From the NCBI GenBank assembly GCA_037349105.1, contig JAYJMM010000041.1:3658001-3722000 (forward strand): a stretch of DNA of 64,000 bases, given 5' to 3'. The position numbers were made by a program, and so were the translations under genes. This document shows positions 57,066 through 64,000 of the stretch, in pieces. The DNA comes from Limnomonas spitsbergensis (lineage: Eukaryota > Chlorophyta > Chlorophyceae > Chlamydomonadales). Each line of letters opens with the position of its first letter. Position 1 is the stretch's first letter. The notes under the pieces were generated by a model. That model saw nothing but the letters and a program-made list of their open reading frames with translations, searched no databases and was not told the DNA's origin.

Positions 57066-59270
57066 ATGACCTTACACCTCAGGGCCCTGATGAAAAAAAG
57101 ACTTGGCCGCGTGGGCGCCTAACTAGTAGGGGTAGAAAAAAGGAAAAGGTGGAAATAATGTGAAGGGACAGATTCTGCATGTGCTGGTAATTCATTCTGT
57201 CACTCCATTTTGCATGTGCTGGATTTTCAATTTTGTAGTCGTGACAGAAAGATTTATTTTTCGGGCCATGCAATGCATTTGTGCCTCTCCTCGGCATGAT
57301 ACAGCCGGTAGCAGCTGGGTTTTCCTCCAAGGTGATGCTTAAGTTAAATTCAGCTTAGCCACGGCTGAGAATTACCATGCACCAGATATCTGCTGGAAGG
57401 AGTGTCGCTAAAATGTAGCTGAAGCGCACTACAAATGCTAGGGGTGAGGATACAGTTACCGGAGTTGGAGCTGAGTGGGATCAGCCGTCCCAAAACTGCG
57501 TCAGACAGAGACTAACCTGCAGCCGCTACCTGTCACAGAGGTGCTAGCATTACTTGATGCATCAAACGAGCGGGCGCAGCTGGATGCAGCTGGCAGAGGG
57601 GACCCCAGAGATCCTGCCACTCAACACAGGTCTGCGGATGCCTACCGCACCTGGTTCCATCCTACGGCGGGCGCTTGAGCAGGCCAGGGGCCGCACCAGC
57701 CGGAGGGAGTGTGCTTGCGTGCGCACAAACTTAAGGCTGCGGCACTAGGAGGATGCGCTACATGTGTGCTCTCAATGCCGTAGCGTGAAGAGAGGCTGAG
57801 GGCGAGAGGTTGGGCAGGACCTTGGAGGGCGCCTCGGACTTTCAGCAATTCTACTAGGGCAGGCATGGGTGGGAGGCCCTGGCTTTTGTTGAGGACGTGA
57901 TAGACTTTGTCGAGGGCTAGTCTGCTGTCTTGTTTTCTGCCTCCCTGGGGACTGGCTCCTAAATTTTTTTGTTTCTCTCTTGCTTTCAGAGGCAGTAATC
58001 CTTCAGTCTACTTTTCCGTTTTCTGGAGGGGTGTTTCCTTCGCCCATTGTGCGCTCTCTGTCTTTCTTCTAGCCTTTGCTTCCTTTCCTTTTCATACCAA
58101 CGAGACAGGACGTCCGATAGCCCGCAGGCAGGAGTGGGAGGCCCTGGATTTTGTTCTTTTAGTTGAGCTTTCTGATAGCTAGTCTCTTCAGGGGCAGGGG
58201 ATACGGTTTGCCCGACCTTTCAAAACACTATGGTAATGGTTGAAGGTATTGGACGTGTTCTGTTGGTTTGGTGGGTGAACTTGCTATCCTTTCTGTCCTC
58301 TTTTGCCTTGGCTTTCCTAGCTGTCTTTTTGTTTGCTGGCGTGGCCGAGCTTCATTTCAGCATGGCCAAGAGGTGTAATGCCATTAACATGACATAACAC
58401 AACAATCCTACACCGCGGTATATGAGTATATCTATTGGCTTCGCATGCAAAGCCAATGGCACCGCACTCATCAGCCTGACAAGATCATAGGGATGGACTG
58501 CATGGCAAGGTTGCCGATATGGCCAGGCCTACTCTAGTTTCGAGCAGGGCCCAGAGGTGCACCGTCATTGCCCATGCTGCATCAGCACCGCTCAAACGGC
58601 AGGTCACTCACAGTTTAAATGGTTCCTTAGATCTTCAAGGACAAGCAAAATAATTTCAGATTCGCTGTACACACCGCAGTACACACCATACTTTTTAACA
58701 TATTCAAAAGTGGGTTTTTTAACTACACGAGTCCGAAACAAAGGAGTTGTAGGAAGGTAATTCATGTCCACGGCCTCCTCTTCTTAGCTCACGGGCTGTC
58801 ACGGGCGAGATACGACGCAGATTGCAGCGTTCCAACAGGTCGAAATCAGGAAGACGGCACAAAAAAAAGACGGGGTTGGGGTGCCTTCCGCTAGAAGTAG
58901 GTACGCGTTTCGGTCTTATGGGGTCACGCCTTTCGACCCAGGTAAAATATTCAGGATCCAAAGTCTGTCAGGAACAGAGCTGACAATTAATCAATTGAGT
59001 TAACACCAGCTGACAAACAGATATAAGCATGAACATGCATGTGCATGAGTGCACACACATAAACAACCCTGTGAGGGATTGCCCACCTCTATGCCGTGGA
59101 CTGTAACATCTAGGGCGTCCGGAGTTATCGGTTGCGGAGCCGATGAGGGGGCCAACCCGGCCGCACCCGGACCCCAGAGGCAAGGGATGCTGGAGGGCTC
59201 AATGCGCAGCTTCGCTTTGAGGGAGGGTGCCCAGGGGAAGTCGAGTGAGCATCCGGCAGGATCCTGGGGA
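57066..59270. other. Stretch without recognised gene
   Basis: Short open frames only. 58250-58390 resembles 60960-61110 (CTGTCTTTTTGTT..GC(T/C)G(G/A)CGTGGC then CTTCA(T/C)TTCAGCATG), a dispersed repeat of unknown type. Confidence 0.4.
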
Positions 59271-59276
59271 GCGTAA

Positions 59277-59750
59277 AAAGTGGGCAGTGACAGTGGAGAG
59301 TGAAAAAGTGGACAGTGGCAGTGAAGAGTGAAAAAGTGGGCAGTGGCAGTGGAGAGTGAAAAAGTGGGCAGTGACAGTGGAGAGTGAAAAAGTGGACAGT
59401 GGCAGTGAAGAGTGAAAAAGTGGGCAGTGGCAGTGGAGAGTGAAAAAGTGGGCAGCGGCAGTGGAGAGTTAAAAATGGGGCAGCGGCAGTGAAGAGTGAA
59501 AAAATGGGCAGCGGCAGTAGAGAGTTAAAAAGTGGGCAGCGGCAGTGGAGAGTTAAAAATGGGGCAGCGGCAGTGAAGAGTGAAAAAAGTGGGCAGCGGC
59601 AGTGGAGAGTTAAAAAGTGGGCAGCGGCAGTGAAGAGTGAAAAAGGGATACCCGCAGTGAGGAGTGAGAAAGTGGGCAGCGACATGAAGAGTGAAAAAAG
59701 TGGGCAGCTGCAGTGAAGAGTGAAACAGTGGGCAGTGGAAGTGAAGAGTT
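59277..59750. repeat. 28-bp minisatellite
   Basis: About 17 copies of TGGGCAGTGGCAGTGGAGAG followed by TGAAAAAG, with GAAGAG and TTAAAAA variants. The open frames in both directions reflect repeat composition. Confidence 0.93.
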
Positions 59751-62551
59751 AGGTGGGAAGTGGAATAATTCCTCGCCACCTCAAAATCTGGTGATCTGGC
59801 GGAATACTCCCTCGCCTCACACCCTTGCCTCCCATGGTGGCCACCTTTCGGTTCGCTGAGACGCCTCGTTGATTCCTGCGTCTCTGGGCGCGTAGCTTCG
59901 TGGTCCTGCACACAGTCTCGGGCCACTGATTTTATACTTGGATCCTGCGATCCTCAAGTTAACTTCTGTCAACACTTGGTAGGTTTGCGGTCTACCTCAA
60001 CCGCAATTCCAGCCAGGTGTCCAGGCAACATATAATCAAGGTGGGTTTATAACTACACAGCCAGATCTTCAAGTTTCTTCCACGTTTGCTTGTGGGCGGA
60101 TGCCACGCACTCCAAGTGTTCGCAGATAATCACTTGGTATTCTCCTTCGAGAATCCTCTGCTAAATGCTTTTCAAAAATTCAAGCAGTCCAAGGCAGATT
60201 TGCCGTCAAGCAAAAAAAATCAAATTCACAGCACATGCACCTCTAGCAGGAACTGGTGGGCCAGGCTGATCAGGCTTGATCCACTTCGTCCCTTTTGAAA
60301 GGACACGTGATTGTTGCTTCAGGTCCGTGGCGGTAGTGGCGGACTTCTTCCTCACAAGTGATGGACGCCTACGGGCGGACTGAGCGACTACACGCTGGCC
60401 GCAAATGCGTACATGTTAAGCTGCGACTGGAACAATGAGTGACAGGCTAAATCTGGCTTCTGGTTTGCTTGCCCTGGACCTCTGGTCGCGAACTGGACAG
60501 GCTGGATCGGGAGCCCTAACCGCGTATATCGCGGGACGGAGGTGGCGTAGCAGGCGTAGACTGGGGACGTAGTCCTAGGTCGCGCCGGGCACCTCTGCTG
60601 AGTTTCCTCTTTATCTCGCTATATCAGCTGCCGCTGATCTTGTCTTGACTGGTGTTCAGGTACTGACTTAATGCTCTTCACTGGATGGCATCGCAGGATA
60701 CTGGCCGGTGCTGTTTGCAATAGAGGTCTGTCCTTTCAAAAGGGAAAAAGTAGAAACCCTGGCGGGTGCCGGGAGACATAGGCCCCGCCATGCCCTAATT
60801 ACTGACTACGGGAAATACTGCCTCAGGGCATCCTGAAAGTAGGATGCTGGGCTCCTGATCTAGATTCCCTGCGGAGTCTCCGTGGCCGCAATTAGCGGCA
60901 AGACTGTTCTGTCACGTATACTGCAATATATTGTGACACATAGTATGTACCGATATGCAGCAGGAATGGTGGGGGTGCCCTATCCTTTTGTACACTGTGA
61001 TGTGGCCACTTGCTGCCCTTTCTTTCCTCTTGTGCCTTCTGCCTTGCTTGACTTGCTGTCTTTTTGTTAGCCGACGTGGCTGAACTTCACTTCAGCATGA
61101 CCCAGAGGAGTAACGTCATTCGCACTACTGATGTGGTCTTGGCTTTTCATATTGTTCATGGCTGGGCTCTACTACATGGCTGGATGGATGGTGATCTAGT
61201 ATCTTGACTTCCTCCTATATCGGCATTTCTGTTGTCCTTCGGTTTCTTTCATTTTCCATGATCATTACATTCGAACTGCCTATATGTCATGCTGATTTCA
61301 TGTTGTTATTTTACGTGTGTTGTATGTTTCGGTCTGATGTGGCCGCCCCACATACAGACAGATTTAGGCCACTGCTATGAGATATTTGCCTCAATATTAC
61401 CGTGAACACAAGTTGCCATCCTGGGAAACATCGAGGGGGAAATCGTAGTTCCTTTCATGTCCGGAATTTTGACCCAACTAAAGTAACACGCACGGGTGAA
61501 CAAATAATGCACGGGTGAGTGAGTGGGTCGCTCGATTTAAAATGCCGGGGTTTCATCCCAGGGTTTATTTCATGGTACCGCTCATTGAGCTCATGCATCC
61601 GTTTGATCTATCAATCCTGTTATCCTATTGCATTTGGCATCATTACAATCAGTGGGAGATCTGCTGTGCCGTCGTACTGGCAAACGCCCAGTAGTCTCCG
61701 TCAGGCAATCATCCTTCATCAGCAGTTCCTAAAGCACTCAAGAAATTTCTTTAAAGCCAGATTATGGACCGCCTCCGTATCCTTCTACCCCAGCATCAGC
61801 AGGCGACGACGCATGCAAGTGCTTCTCGATATGCAAGTGCTTCTCGATATGTGCCCGTAAGTCAAATAAAGAGTTCATGCAGGATCTATTCGTGCATGAT
61901 CGTGCGTGTGTGGCTTCAAAATGACATGTTGAACTTTGTACTGCGTCAGCAGCAGATTTCCCGAAATGGCATTCTTGCGGAAATGCATTCGGCAGCACCC
62001 ATGTCATGGTGTGCACTGGATGGATGCTACCATGCTACTTCTACAACTAGTTTTCCTATCTCCCCATACGCAGATGCACGTGCACGGGCGATGCCAGCAG
62101 CGTGCGTCGATCATGGGACAACGCACAGCTTCGTCGAGGCAGGTAAGGACTGACCCTTCAAAGTTCAAACGCTTGAGGTGAGAGGAAATCACCATTTATG
62201 ATGTGAGAGACTTTTTAAACCCTACTACGGTACCTAATTACCATGATGCCATCATGCCGGCAGCCATGGCTGCCTTAAGTTGCCATGCATGTCGGTATCA
62301 GCCCGATACCATACATATGGAATGCTGGCATGGCCAATGAAAGGCATGTCCAACTAGTAATTGTTTACTAGATCTTCTTGGCGGAATTTTATGCATGTAT
62401 TTATGGCCAGCCTATGTGATGAATTCTACCTAGGCTTGATTTCCTGGCAGCTAGCTCAATTATATCCCATTGGTCATTGGATGCAGGCATGCATCATAAA
62501 TCATGGGTGATGAGACTAACAAAATGGCTGGGTATCGCATTGCAGTGCAGC
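59751..62551. other. Gene-free stretch
   Basis: No exon chain or RNA gene recognised. It holds a diverged copy (60960-61110) of the repeat at 58250-58390 and a 19-bp tandem doublet near 61815-61852. Confidence 0.4.
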
Positions 62552-63582
62552 ATGAGAGCGATAGAGGAGCTCGAGGAAATGTACCCTGAAAGTGTATCCC
62601 TGGTCTGTGGGAGGTATGTACTTGATTCTAGTTAAGCCGGGGCTAGCCGGCCGGCCAGCGTAGTGTCATTATTATTTGGTTATCTTCAGTTCAGTTCCTC
62701 TCCTCCAAAGCTCGAAATAAATTTCAAGATGTGGCAATGGGGCCTGATTTGCTTGTTCCCTTGCCTACCTTGCCTGCTTTGCCCAACTTAAACAGGGATC
62801 AAGCTTAACAGTGGCTTCAAAATATGGTGCAGTGGACGACTTCCTTCCCGAATGTTTTTGCACCATCGAAAGCTGCATGGGCATACTCAACAGTAAGCCA
62901 GAATCGAGCTGGCGACCTCAGGACCAAATGAATCGGTGCCTTTCGCTCCATGTGTCGGATGCTGAGCGCTGCGCACAGCTGGCAAGGGTCCTGGACTCGT
63001 GCACAAAAACAACAGGCAACACATCTGCGCTGGTGAACATGCAGGGCGAGTCTGGCTTCCCGCCACTGGCATTCGCCATTGCATGCGGAAGCGTTAATGC
63101 AGTGCAGCTTCTCTTGGACTACGATGCCCACCCAGACAGGTCAACTTGCGAGCACGGCTTTCCCATGCTGGCCCTCGCAATCCTCAGTAACGATGACCGG
63201 CTGGTCCGGCTTCTCTTGAGCTATGGAGCTGATCCTTATTGCATCCCTGAGCAGCTCTTTGCGGGGAAGGTGCCAGGACTGTTGGGAGATGATAAATCCT
63301 CTGGCATAAATAATGCGACATGGTGCAACCCAGACATGACACGCCACCTGCGTGACAGCATGACCACGGCGGTAGTGTACTGGATCCAGGAGGCAGTGCA
63401 ACTTCCGAAACTGACGGAGACCATGCTTGATGCCCTGCGTGGCCTGGGTCTTAAGCGCCTACCAGCACTCCGCCTGATGCTGGTCGGTCAGGAGTCAGCA
63501 TCAGCGCTCCTCCTGCAAGGGATAAGCACGCACTACGGCTTCAATAGCTCAGACAAGAACCCGCTTGTCATGCTGTTCGCTG
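62552..63582 (+). CDS. Ankyrin-repeat protein leading into a ClpB-type AAA ATPase (5' part)
   Basis: The main exon runs from about 62800 to 63582 and ends at donor CTG|GTAAGT. It encodes an N-terminal helical part, two ankyrin repeats (GFPPLAFAIACGSVNAVQLL and FPMLALAILSNDDRLVRLLL...YGADP), a linker, and a C-terminal segment with LVGQESASALLLQGI and NPLVMLFAG. The last segment is the start of a ClpB/Hsp104-type AAA domain (VGQ...A, then PLVxLFAGPxGxGKT), with the Walker A loop expected in the next exon beyond the splice site. A possible first exon is 62552-62613 (MRAIEELEEMYPESVSLVCG, donor GTATGT), joined if the acceptor is CAAG|C near 62804. The 3' part is outside the window or unresolved in 63583-64000. 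Cytosolic protein; role unknown. Confidence 0.65.
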
Positions 63583-64000
63583 GTAAGTAAGGGATAACGA
63601 CATGGATGAGAGTGCTTCAATTAACAAAGGCGGTGGGGGAAACCTGGTACAGTTGTACAACTGGGGAATGGCCCATGGATATGCATCTCTGGCAACGTAT
63701 CTTCACATGCTCAAATAATTGACGGACACATAGTTTGTCGCCTGGATGGATGGTCCTTCTGGCACCTCATGGACTGTCAAAACGAATATATTCATTTCAG
63801 CTTTTGTCAGGCTTTGGCTTACTTGGACGGAAGTGCTGACTAGAGGAATTGCAGCTGTGGGTAAAATATTTAGAGAGCAACACAGAACATCTGCGTTCAC
63901 TTGAAAGCTTCACATTCAACATCCCATGCAGCTTTAAACTACGCCAACTGTGATCATGTACACGATTTTCGCTGATTGCTTCCTCTTTTAAGGGCAGGAA
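63583..64000. other. Intron of the ankyrin-AAA gene or unresolved sequence
   Basis: Starts with GTAAGTAAGG. No Walker A (GxxGxGK[ST]) codons found before the right edge, so the next exon probably lies outside. Confidence 0.45.

Noticed and set aside
58719..58961. Minus-strand 80-codon frame with a varied composition
   Set aside because: The composition looks protein-like, but I recognise no domain, splice partner or repeat of it, so it is not annotated.

Overview
The window is nuclear DNA of a green alga, most likely a chlorophyte. The evidence is GT-AG introns with pyrimidine-rich 3' ends, a very long SPSPPPP hydroxyproline-rich glycoprotein domain, plant-type CCCTAAA telomere-like repeats, and many minisatellites and transposons. 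No genus can be assigned from the sequence alone.

Layout. 1-8870: a duplicated repeat block, each copy made of an 82-bp tandem array, a 570-bp unique block and a 19-bp purine-rich array, with a short interstitial telomere-like tract at 4542-4566. This resembles subtelomeric DNA and holds no gene. 8871-13200: further minisatellites, foldback sequence and unassigned DNA. 13215-37365: one large gene on the + strand. I could join 33 exons in a single consistent reading frame, predicting about 3501 residues: signal peptide, about 1280 residues of SPSPPPP repeat, a Cys-rich ectodomain, a REJ/PKD-like region, a second proline stretch, one membrane helix and a short basic tail. 37366-41284: a tandem duplication, a 1162-bp hAT-type DNA transposon and a minisatellite. 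41285-47927: a non-autonomous LTR retroelement in the rare form LTR-internal-LTR-internal-LTR, flanked by a single 5-bp target duplication and carrying a second hAT copy. About 49950-53790 (minus strand): a decayed Ty3/gypsy element in which a DNMT3-like cytosine-5 DNA methyltransferase domain lies between RNase H and integrase. 53785-56590: two 3' exons of an unknown + strand gene, apparently cut by that element, whose intron holds a tRNA-derived SINE with an 11-bp target duplication and a poly-G minisatellite. 56600-62500: repeats and unassigned DNA. 62552 to beyond 63582: the 5' part of an ankyrin-repeat gene that appears to lead into a ClpB-type AAA ATPase domain.

The two strongest points are the retrotransposon-borne DNA methyltransferase and the giant REJ-type surface glycoprotein. 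Several layers of transposition (LTR element, hAT inside it, SINE in an intron, Ty3 element against an exon) can be ordered relative to each other.
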